This document shows positions 52,186 through 63,533 of a stretch of DNA of 64,000 nt, in pieces. Source of the DNA: Oryzias latipes (Eukaryota; Chordata; Actinopteri; Beloniformes; Adrianichthyidae); the NCBI RefSeq assembly GCF_002234675.1, contig NC_019866.2, forward strand, positions 22,286,802 to 22,350,801, given 5' to 3'. Position 1 is the stretch's first letter. Each line of letters opens with the position of its first letter. Under the pieces are notes generated by a model. That model ran no database searches. It was not told where the DNA came from and was given only the letters and a program-made list of their open reading frames with translations. The translations under genes and the position numbers were made by a program.

Positions 52186-52800
52186 ACAGTCTCACTCTGA
52201 TGGTCTTTTGATCTGTTGTAAAAGCATTCCCAGTGGTCTTTTAATTATGCTTTAGTTGTTTCTAGACAAAAATATTGGCTTCATCGAGCCGGGACCTCCG
52301 GCATGCACAGGAGGAGTTTGTGGCCGAGTGTGAAGCAGCTGGGATGAGGGTCAGCACCACTACGTCTAAGGAAAATGTGTGCAGGACCACTGGCGTGAAT
52401 TAAGCCAACCCATATTTCTCATCATCCCTTTGTTTACATTCTCTCCACTGGCTAACAACCCCAAGCTATGATTAACAGTGCAGCAGAAATGGTGAGCATA
52501 ATTGGAGCTATACAGACGTACAGTTCAGAGCCAGATGGCAGCTTGGATGAGGAAAACAGAGACGTACACGGATCTATTTGTCTGCATATGGATACATCGG
52601 AATGGAGTAGAGTAGGGAGCTTGTGGCTTGCCGATTGTAGTTTTAAAGGTTTTTTTCCAAAAAAAACTTTTCCCACCAGCATCTTTTCATCTTTTCCTGA
52701 TTTACCACGATTCGAATCAAGTAAAATACCTAGAAATGCAATTTTGCGCTTAATATTTGTTCTCCAAGTCCATTCAAAGGATAATGCTACAAGAACATTT
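52186..52800 (+). repeat. family A MITE copy 9, carrying a LINE fragment
   Basis: Starts 'acagtctcactctgatgg' (terminal repeat) and continues through 'tttctcatcatccc', 'gctaacaacccc', 'gcagcagaaatggtgag', 'cggatctatttgtctgcatatgg' and 'ggaatggagtagag'. About 105 bp at 52276-52380 is foreign (see next entry). The right end is not clear. Confidence 0.65.
52276..52380 (+). mobile_element. LINE reverse-transcriptase fragment
   Basis: One frame reads 'EEFVAECEAAGMRVSTTKS'-like residues, a segment found in fish non-LTR reverse transcriptases ('ECEAAGMRISTSKSE'). Only about 35 codons are present, inside the family A copy. Assignment to a LINE clade is not possible from this length. Confidence 0.5.
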
Positions 52801-53469
52801 TAAAAACTTCCAAAACACCATTTTCTTTGGGGTGAGTCTATAAGATAATTTGACAACACACTGGGGTTTGCTTAAGAACTGGATATGTCTCAACCTTTTT
52901 TAAATAAATATCCATTTCCTCTCTGTGGTAAAAGATAATCTCATGTCAAAGTGTGGTATGGCTAACATAAAGAGACCAAGAAGAATTTAAGCTCCATAGG
53001 TTTCATGTGAATTCTATACATTGTCGCAGAGGATCCTGTGCTCACCGTTTGTCCCTGACCCACAGGAGAGAGAGCAGATAGCTGTGCAAATACAGCCAGT
53101 TGTCTCAACAGAAAAACATCTTACATCTCCAGAGCGAGTAAATATTATGCAAGGAAAGCTGATGGCCGCCTGGATAGAGAGTCACACAAAAAGAGGAATT
53201 TCAATGGAAAAACTGTGAAAAAACATTGTGTTGTTCTGATATTTGATGGCTGTAGAAGACATTTGTATCTTATTAACGTAAACTTTGCAGTGTTGGGTAA
53301 AAATGTTGCTTTTGAGGCAAATTACATATACATACCAATCAATAACGGAGCAATAGGAAGCATGAAACTGAGTGTGATAAAGTATCAACTTGTCACCTGT
53401 CTGTCATAGCTCATCACTTTTAGACACAACATGCACAACCACCAAATGTTTAAGACTGGTTTGATTTTT
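52801..53469. other. intergenic, nothing recognised
   Basis: AT-rich sequence; the frame 53021-53218 has no recognisable domain. Confidence 0.4.
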
Positions 53470-53905
53470 GTCAGGTTTCTCACCTTCTCTTCCTGGTGCC
53501 TAAAGAACAAAATGGTGGCAAAGGCCTTCACTTCCTGTTTAGTAGTGGGGCACAGGAAGTGGAGAGAATTTAGATTTCTTTGTATAAACCTTTTGTTGTA
53601 ATGATTTGAGTTGTTTGTTTATTTATGTTTGTCTTTGTTTGCGGGACTTTAACTGTATGATTCACAGGACATTTCTATCTTTTGTTGTATATTTTCTTTA
53701 TTTTGTTTGGTTAAAGTGATTTCCTTCCTGGACGTGGCCAGCCAATTAACTGGAGCCCATAAAAGAGAAGGAGCTCCTTGTGAAGGGAGAGCATGCGTGA
53801 GCTGTGCGGCCAATGTGTGAGATCAGAGAATAAAAACTCGTTCCTGAGCTTAAACGTCATCTGCCTCCTATGTAAACCAGGCCACTCTAGTCACATCACA
53901 ATGTG
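53470..53905 (+). mobile_element. possible solo LTR
   Basis: Has the order expected of an LTR: a TATA-like 'cccataaaagag' (about 53758), then a polyadenylation-type 'agaataaaaactcg' (about 53829), then a U5-like stretch 'cgtcatctgcctcc'. No internal retroelement genes or second LTR lie nearby. Ends and target duplication could not be fixed, so it may be another kind of retroelement end. Confidence 0.35.
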
Positions 53906-54105
53906 ACACTGAAATAAAAACATTTTCTGGTCTGGAAATAGTAATAGCATTAATAGTAACACTTAATAATAGTGCATTACCACTGTGATTTGCAGGAACT
54001 ATCAGAACACGGTAAATAACCCAATACTGTATGCAGGAGACCAGGTTTTCGGGAGGAAACTTGAACTTTTACTAATTCAAACTCAACACGAAAACCCACA
54101 AACTA

Positions 54106-54706
54106 AGGGGCCGTGTCACACAGCCACTATGAAAACTGGTCATACGTGAATGTAACTTGAAAATGTGAGAAAAGTTGTGGTCTTTATGCAAAATGTTCAC
54201 GAATGAATTACGAACGAACCATGTTAAAACTACAGAAGAAGTACAAAAAAACCACACAAAGAATACGTAAATCTACGTAACAGCCAAGTCTGGCCCAAAA
54301 TGTATAATAATATAATATAATATAATATAATATAATATAATATACATGATTTTAATGTGATATGTACAGCGTATAATTATACATCGGTAGTAAATGCATG
54401 AAAAGCCAATTAGAAATACGTGGAAATATGCCTCTCACAAAAATCGTGCTCAGTTGCATAAGATTTACCTAATAATTGGGTATAAACTATGAAAAATATG
54501 TGTAAACTGTACAGTTCTCAACCGACCAAAAATTTTAAACAGCTCAAAACCAAATTCATGCAAAGATCCGTCAGCAACATCTGCGCACATCGCAGAATGA
54601 CGAACGCAAGAAACACTCATGAATATCACGCATGCATCATGAAAGACAGAAAATGCATACATGGGAAAATGCACAGAATGTACGTAGTGGATTTGTGACA
54701 CGGCCT
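54106..54706. mobile_element. MITE with GGCCGTGTCACA ends, possible TAA duplication
   Basis: About 600 bp. Left end GGCCGTGTCACA (54109-54120) and right end TGTGACACGGCC (54694-54705) are exact complements. Flanks 'cTAAgg' and 'ccTTAAG' allow a TAA duplication. It includes the (TATAA)n tract at 54304-54344 and several ACGTA words. No coding capacity. Superfamily probably Harbinger, not certain. Confidence 0.75.
54304..54344. repeat. (TATAA)n pentanucleotide repeat
   Basis: About eight TATAA units within the MITE at 54106-54706. Confidence 0.95.
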
Positions 54707-54817
54707 TAAGAGAGAAACAAACTTAAGACAATATTAACTGAAAACCAGACACTTATATTCACTGAAGCTTATCAACTAAATAAAGACAGCTGTGGATGAT
54801 TGACAAATTAGACCAAG

Positions 54818-56210
54818 GGGTATTCCAGAGGGCACGTTTAAACTACCCTGACTTTAACCCTGAACTCTGGCTGAAATCCGCCTGAACTTGCTTGGGTGTG
54901 TCGGTTCCAAAAGACCGGATATGAGTTAGTGTAATTACGCTCGACAGTAGGTACATAAAGGCATTCTCAATGGATCGCCGATTTACGGAGTCACCATGGA
55001 AACGCGTGGAGGAAAAAAAAGAGCGCTATACTCAAGTGAGATGGAGTCTGAGATTTTAATGACGGCGTATGAAGATTATACGCTTATCAAAAAAGTAACA
55101 CGGGTGCATCATCAGCAAAAGAAAGAGTTTCTGCTTGGAGAAAAAGAACGGAGAAAGTAAACGCATGAGTTTCTGATCTTATTTCCAATTACATTGTGAT
55201 GTATATATGTATACAACTTATAAATCTTAAATGAATAGATTCTTTTTTTTTTAATGAATTGATTCAATTGGCAACAAGTAATTGAGTTAAATTTTAGTCA
55301 ACCTAATTTTCTTACGTATATCCAACTCAAATTTACATATTTATCTAACTAAATGTCATATTAATCCAATTCAGTTAAATGTTTTTCCATCTTAATTTAT
55401 TGCACTTCTTGAACTCTCATATATCTAAGTTAGAGGCTGCAGATATACTCATTTTTATAACATTTAAACGAATGATGCAGTGTGGATTTACAATATATAA
55501 TGTGTGTTTGATGATCATGACTGACTGGAACTTCAGTACTAATAACAGTTTGTGGCACTAGTGGTGCTGATAACCTCATCATCCTCTTCCCCCCTCTCAC
55601 TCATGGTGCAGAAAGAATTAAACATAACAGGGTAAAATAACTCTGCAAAACACAGTAAAATAGCTACAACTAAACATATAGACAAAAACCTACACTTGTA
55701 CCCAAATCCATCCAGACAGGCAAAGGGAATGGTATCCCACAATTCCCTGCACTGCCGATCTAACAGCAGCACCAAAGTTACACCTACTTAATTGAATTAA
55801 TTTGAATGGAAGTAAAATAAATGTCTGATAACTACGTGCTATTTTTAAGCTGACTGAAATAAAAAAAAGGATTTATCTTAATTGAAGCAAATAATTAAGT
55901 TAGATTAATTCAAAAAAGTTTATCTTTCCAACATCCATACGTGGTCTTATTACCCTCTCATTGTGGAAAAAGTATTATCTGAGCTTCTTCATCCACTAAA
56001 TCATCTTCAAATGGACACGCCATGCTGCTTCACTTCTCTGAAAACAAACTAAACCTGCTCCAACCAGGTTATGTTCAGAGCATGATGGGAACTAAGCATA
56101 CCCTGAAACATACCTCTGTTTTTGGAACCGAAAGCTGAGGTTATCCGTTTCCTTAGCCTCAAACTTACCATGGTAACTCACATAACCTGCTTTTTGGAAT
56201 ACCCCCCAGG
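54818..56210. mobile_element. PIF/Harbinger-like element with Myb/SANT-like remnant
   Basis: About 1.4 kb, bounded by GGGGTATTCCA (from 54818) and TGGAATACCCC (to about 56209). Both ends continue with related wording ('aaccctgaactctgg' versus complement of 'cataacctgctttttgg'). Such ends are typical of a fish element with a Myb/SANT-like gene. Inside, 55250-55930 looks like at least one further AT-rich insertion containing a segment ending 'cccacaattccctgcactg'. No transposase was found, so it is non-autonomous. Confidence 0.7.
54995..55168 (+). pseudogene. Myb/SANT-like DNA-binding protein of a Harbinger element, frameshifted
   Basis: Frame 1 from the ATG at 54995 gives 'METRGGKKRALYSSEMESEI' then 'LMTAYEDYTLIKK'; after an A run near 55091 the matching continuation ('SNTGASSAKERVSAWRKRTE' then 'KVNA') is in another frame and ends at TGA 55166-55168. 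Together these are the N-terminal Myb/SANT-like fold (two halves of the three-helix domain) found in the second protein of PIF/Harbinger transposons, where it brings the transposase to the ends and to the nucleus. A one-base loss in the A run breaks the gene. Confidence 0.7.
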
Positions 56211-57153
56211 TGTAACAGTGAGAGAGGGACAAACACAAAACTGGATAATTCAGTCATTTATCTTTTTCCGTTTTGTCTCTTTCGGGGTCACAGGGCTGCC
56301 GGGGCCTATCCCAGCCACATGTGGGCGAAGGCAGGGGGCACCCTGAACAGGTCCCCAGTCTGTCACAGGGTACTTGAAAACTGAACCAAGAAAACAACAA
56401 TAAAACAAACAAACGGAAGGGCGTTGCCCTCACAGGAACTAACAAACCAATAAATGTCTTTTTTATAGTCACTCGATCAGTGATGTGGTGGAGTTCCTTC
56501 ATTCTGCTATCCATGCCTGAAGGTTTTTTTTATCGTAAAGGAAGACTCCTTGTACTTTTATACAAATACTTACTAATTGATTAATAAATATAGCTTACAA
56601 TAACCCACTTATTGAATCCTAAGGAGCTGCAGCTGAAACCAGTTAGGGGAGCTTGAAGGACCTAATCAGTACTTTTCCACTGAAAAACAAAGCTTGCTGG
56701 TAGGAACTGACACTGACCACTGAAAAGGACCATTTGAAGTACTAAGGACCATGGGGGGCTTCTTCTGTCCTAGACATTGGCCTGAAGCCACAAACAGAAC
56801 ACCCCCAAGGATATGTCTATTGTATGCGTCCTACTGGGCGTCGTCTGTCATTGTGAGGATCCAAAGCACTTTGTACAACTTTAATCCAACTTTTCAGAAA
56901 TACAACTAAATTCCAATTGAGTCACTTTCTTCCTCATCAACAAACACGCCATAGGTTAGCAGAAGCTACGTCAAACGTCTAACTGGCCCTGGAGAATGTA
57001 AAAAAAATCTCCAGGGTTCAAAAAATACATTTCTTTTCTGAAAAGTTGTTGAACATGATAAGTATTTGCCTTTTCCAATACTTGTTGCAGATTCTCTCTT
57101 TCCACGTGAGAGACTAAATTTTCTGTTCTACAAAGTATGAGGAAAGGTCGTTA
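56211..57153. other. intergenic with one repeat end
   Basis: 56281-56365 is the 'ttcggggtca ... caccctgaacaggtccccagtctg' fish repeat end also seen at 44862-44925. The rest is unique. Confidence 0.5.
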
Positions 57154-57358
57154 CCCTTGTGCTGTCTTAGGCACGTTCACGTTGGAAGTTGGGTCATTTA
57201 GACCCACTAGACAGTGCGCTGAACCTTTTTTCTTCAATGATTTGTGATCTTCACTGGTGTCCATGGATTACATGAAATCTTTCCACCTTTATCCACCTTT
57301 GTCATGGTAGGAAGAACACGTCAATGGAAGGGTGGGGTCATCTAAGATAGCACAAGGG
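57154..57358. mobile_element. piggyBac-like MITE copy 3
   Basis: A 205-bp element, the same length as the copy at 15173-15377 but in opposite orientation: CCCTTGTGCTGTCTTAG to ATAGCACAAGGG. The right flank is TTAA (57359-57362); the left flank is TTA, one A short. Shares the 'cactggtgtccatggattac' interior. Confidence 0.85.
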
Positions 57359-57433
57359 TTAAATCACTGTTTTACTTATCTATCTCCATTTGATCTTATT
57401 TTGTAGAAAAATTTTTGTACTGGTATGCATGTC

Positions 57434-57620
57434 TGCCCAGGGGTGCAGTGGTTAACCTCTTGCCTTACAATGAAAAAGTCCCTGGTTCAAATCCCAGCTG
57501 GGTTCTTTCTGTTCTCCAGACTGGCAACCTGTTCATGGTGTATAATAGCTGGGAAAAGCTCCAGCAACCCCCTTGACCCCAAACAAGATTCAACAGGTTG
57601 AAAGAAGAAGGGATGGTGTG
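57434..57620 (+). mobile_element. tRNA-derived SINE
   Basis: The head 'ggggtgcagtggttaacctc' resembles a tRNA A box; 'ggttcaaatcc' at 57484-57494 is a full B box. The body has fish SINE wording ('ggttctttctgttctcc', 'ctccagcaacccccttgacccc'). No clear target duplication was found. Confidence 0.75.
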
Positions 57621-57654
57621 AATGTTAGCATAATTAGTACAGTAATTGTTTTAT

Positions 57655-57740
57655 TTAATCAAATCAACCTTTATTAATATAGCACTTTTACAACAACATA
57701 TGTCACTTGAAGTGCTGTGCAGAAAAATACAATAAAATTT
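57655..57740. repeat. dispersed fish repeat fragment
   Basis: 'aaatcaacctttattaatatagcac' and 'tgtcacttgaagtgctgtgcag' match a common teleost repeat; related in type to 22210-22300. 57741-58030 continues as repetitive sequence with C-runs. Confidence 0.45.
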
Positions 57741-58084
57741 AAAAACAAGATGACAAGACACAGTGTGACAACCCCCCCCCCCAAACACACACAGACACAG
57801 ACACACATGCGCACACCATGATAAAAAAGGTGATAAAATGATGAAATGTAGAGACCTGGCTTTGTCCTGAAGTGGGGAAACGATATTCTGGGGACATGTC
57901 CACATCAGTGACCCCCCACCCAAGTTAATGGAGAACACTACCACAGAACCCCCCCAGATCCGATCAAAGAGTCAGACCCCGGAGATCCCACTGCAGTGAC
58001 CCCGTTCACTGAGAAGGGTCAGTCACCGATGTGGAGGAAAAGGAAAACATGTGATATATACAGTGGTTGATTCACATTTTCGTT

Positions 58085-58165
58085 TAAATTTGTCCCCTCC
58101 TTCAGCAAAACAGCTCCACAGCATGATGCTGCCACCTCCGTACTTCACAGTTGTTAGGTTGCCCT
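58085..58165 (-). pseudogene. Tc1/mariner transposase catalytic-domain remnant
   Basis: On the minus strand a short frame reads 'TTVKYGGGSIMLWSCFAEGG', the well-conserved stretch of Tc1-type DDE transposases ('VKHGGGSIMLWGCF'). Nothing else of the transposase survives nearby. Confidence 0.7.
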
Positions 58166-61100
58166 GGCAATCTCACCGTTTTTCCCCCTAATATTTATTA
58201 AACTGTGATAAAACTGTTCAGTTTGTTTTAAACATAAAAAATGTCACTAGATGTGTGATGCAGCTTTTCTGTGAGCTTCAGGGCAGCAGAACACGACTCA
58301 CTGCGCGGCTTTTAAGCTCACAGTTCAGGTTTGAACTTTGATGATTATTGTCCCTGACATTTGGGTCAAAATCTTTCCAAGGTCTTCCAGTGTTGTTTTG
58401 GGTTTGAAAGCTTTACACCAATATTTGCTCTGGACACACGTGCTTTGGATTCTTGCAGTCTATGTTCTCAACACTAAAACATTTTCTGCTGTTTTTTCAT
58501 CTTGTTTACATGATTCATTTACAGGAAGCTTAAAGATCGATTAACTAACATGTCAATCACAAACCGAGAGCAATGCAGTTCATTAGTCTGTCTGTGGATG
58601 AAAACATCCATCTTTTGTTCTTACCAAATAAATGGCACGCACATCCGGCACAGCAAGCCTGTTTACACAAGTTACACAAAAAAAGCAAATGAGTCACACT
58701 TATAATCTTAGAGAAGTTTGCTGCAGATGATGAGGAAAAACATGTTGTGTAAGTGTTTGGGGGAGGTGGGAGGAAGAGCTTTAAATATCCTTAACGTAAC
58801 CGGAGGGAAAATCCACAGAGTCGGTTAGAAGGTCACAGATAGTCATCAATCAATCACCAGTCAAGTATTACCAGTCTGACTATCCGATCACATTTTTAGA
58901 ATTTGTGCGGCCCATTTTTACTTAACACGTGGCTGTTGCTCTCTGGCACAAAAAACCTTTGCTCATTATTGCTGTGAAGAAAATATTAAAAGCCTTCAAA
59001 CTGTTATGGTGCCAAACAGCATGCAGTGTTGAATGACTCCTGATTTCTACATCAAATTAACTTCTCCTTCTTTTATGGCTTTTCTTTTTTCCTTCAAACT
59101 GTCTGGGTACGCTTACCAGCATATTTAATGACACACTTGAATGCCTTTCACTAATAACTTCTGATTAAATCAGTGGCTGCAGTGCTTACCGACACAAATG
59201 TATTTTTTAAAACTCAACTTAGTGTAGATCAGAACTAAGCTAAGAGTTTGCTTTTGTTAGCTTATGTCTCGGTCACACGTGCATATGGTGCAGGTTTTGG
59301 GGTCTGTGGAGGCTCGTACAAAGTGGCTGCAAGGATGTGTCTTGCAGGCTCGGGCGGCCACCGTAAGGAATGTCGTGAAAATGGAACGTGCCATTGTCGT
59401 GCGTGTCATAAGTGTATAGTGAAGTAGTTTTTGCTTTTGTACGGTGCCATGACTCAAGCCATTTGTAAAGAGTGCGCACTGACTCGTTACTATCCATGCG
59501 CGAATGCTGCACGCACGGGGTGTGCACGTGATTAGTAGTGCCTGTAGGAGGCTTGCAGGACAAATTTAAAGTTAAAGTCCCATTATCTGTCACACACCTA
59601 GGTGTGAAATTTGTTCTCCGCATTGGAACCCTCCCCTGGGGGAGCGGTGAGCTGAAGAAACAGCCGCGCTCGGGAACCATTTGGTGGTCCATTCCAACCC
59701 CTTAATGCTGGGTGTCAAGCGGGGAGGCTTTGGGTCCCATTTTAAGTTTTTGTATGCCTGGATTTGAACTCACGATATGAACTCTCATGCCCGTAGAAAG
59801 AAATGTGCATGAACATTTTTGCTCTACAGGCTAACCGACCGATCTACAATCTTACAATTCTGTGTGGACCACCTGTGCGCTGTACAGGTTGGCCCATTTT
59901 TCACCTGCAGACAACCTGCATCCATTCGTAAAGGAAACTGTGACCACGACGTCTGCACCATGCACACACATTGTGTGGAAGCGTGCGTTTCCCATGATTT
60001 GGTGGTACTTCCAATTTTTGGTGGCTGCAGCTGATGTAGCACCTGAATATTAATATATGGTAAAGAAAGCACCCTATATTTCCTGACCAACAGATGTGGG
60101 ATAAATCTACCTCTTGGTGATAGATGCATTCTCCTCTTTTTTATCAAAAAACTTTAGAAATTCAAAGTTGGTTTTCACATGATGGCCATTTTAAATGATG
60201 ACTAAGAAAAATAGACTTAAAATGACGAATGGTCTTGTGCTGTGAGTCACTGTCCCACTGAAACTTGTGTACAGAAACGCATTTATGTAACGGCCCATCT
60301 ATACCTTCAGTACACAGCATCTAGCCAAGGATAATACACAGGGGGGATGTGTTGAAGGGGCTATAAATAGGCTATGACTAATGCTGTTTGACTTGGGGGT
60401 GCTGTTTCATAATACCCAGAGAATGTGTCTGTATATATGGAGTATTTTTTTAATTGATAATTAATTCCTTTGTTGCATCCCTGCTTCCCCTTAAATCCCA
60501 GCATTCCTCTCAACTCCATCCTCAAGATCCAGGTAAAGTTTTTTACTGGAACCTACAAACTTAACCAACATGGTTAGCTAAAAGTCGCACAAACTTCATT
60601 TCTGGAACAGATTAGAGGGAAGCATTCAGACAGCCACTCAACCCCGAGCATTCAATTTTCTTTAAGCTTCTATTTTTGGGCTTAAGAGGACGTCATACTG
60701 TTTCCAAAGCAACCACTTCTGACCGTTTTAGGAGTTGAAAGGGTAAAGATGAGGGAGAAGAGGAAGGGAATTATAAAACACTTGTAAAACAAATTGGATA
60801 AATTGGAACAGACAAGTGTCAGAAAAGTAGTGTATGTCAGCGGAAAAAGGAAGAGAAAAACTGCGGAGTTTACCAAACTGTAAAAGAATAGACAACCTCC
60901 CCCCCAAAAAACCATCTATTTTGTGTTTTTAAACAGTTTTCCGTAGAGAAGAAAACTTATTTGAAACTGCAGCTATATTAAGCTACATAATAAATGTGAA
61001 TATTTCCGGACCATTGAGAGGCAGCTTTTATAGTTGAAACTTCTATGTAAATAAACTTGGAAAGAAAAAAGCAGGAATCCTGCTTTAACTATGGATCTAC

Positions 61101-62170
61101 AAAGGAAATGTGATGGTGGGGCTGCATAATCTCTTTGTGTTGGTAGATTAACATATTCTCCTGCTCGTGCGTCATATACTGGGATCACTTGACTTCATAC
61201 AAAGTACTAATTGTCCTTGTGTTCTAATTTCCAGGATTTACATTAAGCATTTTAAATCCAGTCTTCTCTTTATTCCACGTTTTTGCATCTAAATTGGGAA
61301 AAAGAATGACTCAATTTTGTTTGACCGATTTGGATAAAATCTGTAAATTCCCCAAAACAAAATATTATTAAACTTGCGGTGCTTATGCCCAAACATACAT
61401 TAAAAATACATTGCATGTGTCAGAGATGTGCTGGTTGGGAATTCACATCGTCTTGTGAGTCAGTTACACAATACTGGATTTGGATAAAAAACAACACAAC
61501 ACAAGGGAAGTCAGGGCAACAAAAAGCACCTCTGCATATTGAATAATCGAATAATTGGATTTCTTTAGGCATAAATGATTTTTTCTGCAGTCTGTTTTCA
61601 CTCAGCTGTGCACAAATGAGCCAAAACCGAAAGGAAGGCTTTTTGTATGTGGATCACTCCTTTGTCTAGGTGTCCAGGCTGTAGGGAGATCGACGCTTTG
61701 GGGCAATTAAAGCACTACAGTTGGGATCAAAGAGTCTACAGAATGAGGGCACGGCTATAACTGCTTACATAAAGCATGCTGTGCAGTTGCATAATCTCTT
61801 CATAATCAGAGGCTAGTACAGATATAGATGGCCCACTTTCCTTCTAGTTCATTCCAGCATGAGTCTGGCACAGTGTCCTGAGCTCTCAGGTTCACCCAAG
61901 GCAGCTTTGGCAAAGCTCTGATATCCTTGAACCGCAGCCACTAAAACAAGACTCACCAGTTATTTCCAAAAGCCTAAAGCTGACCCAATGATGACAGCTG
62001 TGAAAGTTGTTTGATACCTTTGAACAACATTTTAGTTCATTTAACATATACCTTTTAGAATGTAATACAATTTTCTGAAAATAGATTCACCTGTTGAAAA
62101 ATTTCAGAGCTTGTTAGTTCACAGGAAAGCTGATTAAAGCCAGGTGTGATATTTATTTGTGAGTAAAATT
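58166..62170. other. intergenic with one possible inverted-repeat element
   Basis: The segment 59265-59960 starts 'tctcggtcacacgtgc' and contains 'gaaactgtgaccacgacg' near 59935, a loosely complementary word, so a diverged MITE may lie here. It is richer in CpG than its neighbours. Open frames 59273-59692 and 59824-60147 have no recognisable domain. 60.1-62.1 kb is unique AT-rich sequence. Confidence 0.35.
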
Positions 62171-62184
62171 CAAGAAAAATACAC

Positions 62185-62640
62185 TGTGAATGTCCATGTT
62201 TACCTGTTTGTATATGAACATTATTGGAGCCAGAAGGTGTGTTTGTAACATTTGAGTGTGTGTATGGACAGGCCCCGCCCCTATTAGATTTGTTATACAT
62301 CTAAGCCTGACCGTTATGATTATAAACATCCAGCAATGATGCTTTATCACCCCCCCCCCCCTTCTGTAATCACCCTCCTATCCCCCACCCTAATTCTCTA
62401 ACATCCCTCTCTCTTCTTCCCTTCTTTTCTTTTCCCTCCGGTCCAACAGAAAACGGTTACACATATAATTACTATGAATATAGTTTAATCTAAATTACAA
62501 AAGGGGTTTATTCAACTATACACCTTGTGTGTCCGAAGATTCACAACCCCTGTTGTAACTGTAAAATATCTCCAATGCAAGAGACCTTCAGCTCTCATCT
62601 GTTTGCTCAGCTGTTGGACAGGACAAGTTAGAAAAAAAGA
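62185..62640 (+). mobile_element. 5'-truncated copy of the GC-rich retroelement
   Basis: Matches the last 450 bp of the element at 9793-11671: 'gtaacatttgagtgtgtgt', 'ggacaggccccgcccc', 'ttctctaacatccctctc', 'ttacaaaaggggtttatt' and the final 'gacaggacaagttagaaa'. The flanks AAGAAAAATACAC (62172-62184) and AAGAAAATACAC (62637-62648) form a probable target duplication with a one-base length difference. Confidence 0.75.
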
Positions 62641-62859
62641 AAATACACACACAGTGATTTGTCAAACAATACACATAGACACATAAAAAGATTGTAAAGT
62701 CACTTTGTGGTCATTAGAAAGCCCCAGATTACCAACGACCACACTAATAATGTACAAACTGAATAACTGCATCCACTATGTGTTGACTGTGTTTAAGTGG
62801 CCACTTCCAGTAAAAGGTCTGTGTAAATACCTGTAAACCCTCGTTTTGGGCTTCTGCAT

Positions 62860-63530
62860 CCATAACTCTCGTGTTAACGCTTCACACATGCAAGTTTTTG
62901 AGTCTGGTCACGGGCTCTATGTACAAATCAGGCATACATTGATCCCCTGTGCCGGAAGTTCAACCAGTTGAACTTATTATTATTTTTTCTTATGTACGAT
63001 TTATTTAAATATTTTTCAAAGAAGGGAAAAAAAACTTTCAAAGACAGAATTCAAAAACACAATTACAAAGAAAGAGAAAGAAAATAAATAAATAGGTAAA
63101 ATAATATTGAATTAATATACAAGTAATATACCATGTTATCAATCTGTCAAGCAAAGAAATTGAACACCTCATACCTGCTAACATGTACAAGAATTTACAG
63201 GGTCCCTTCTAATGTCAAGGACATGACATGGTCTAAAAAAAAGTTGAACTTATGAATGCTAATCACGACAATGCTGAACATTGACCTATCAGGGACTTGG
63301 ATTTGGTAGTGATGTGTGGGTAGCATCGTTTTCAAAACATGGAACTGTTGTAAACATGATCATCAAGGAGAAATCAGTAATTGCGGTTTGTGCCCAGCCG
63401 AAAATATATGACACCAATTCTGTCATTGGAATAGAAGTATCAAAGAAAAAGCCTGGAGCAAGATTTGCACCGCTTCAACACCGAGCCTCTGCCTCTCAAT
63501 TGTACGTGGCAGACAAGGGTTAGTTAACAG
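62860..63530 (+). repeat. family B repeat with MADF-like remnant, interrupted
   Basis: 'gggctctatgtacaaatcagg' resembles 15530-15545 ('tgtacatagagcc', inverted), and 63292-63310 'acttggatttggtagtgatg' matches 15705-15720. A 80-residue frame (63281-63523) reads 'IIKEKSVIAVCAQPKIYDTN', like the first helix of a MADF-type domain with its 'P.IYD' signature. A 264-bp insertion (62978-63241) interrupts the repeat. Confidence 0.5.
62978..63241 (+). mobile_element. retrotransposed fragment with 11-12-bp target duplication
   Basis: Flanked by (A)GTTGAACTTAT at 62966-62977 and 63242-63253, with a short A tail just before the right copy, so it inserted by target-primed reverse transcription on the plus strand. 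The 264-bp body is A-rich with no recognised coding content. Probably the 3' end of a LINE. Confidence 0.8.
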
Positions 63531-63533
63531 TAG

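Noticed and set aside
57434..57500. tRNA gene on the plus strand
   Set aside because: tRNA-like head with B box but a fish SINE body follows; anticodon arm not convincing.
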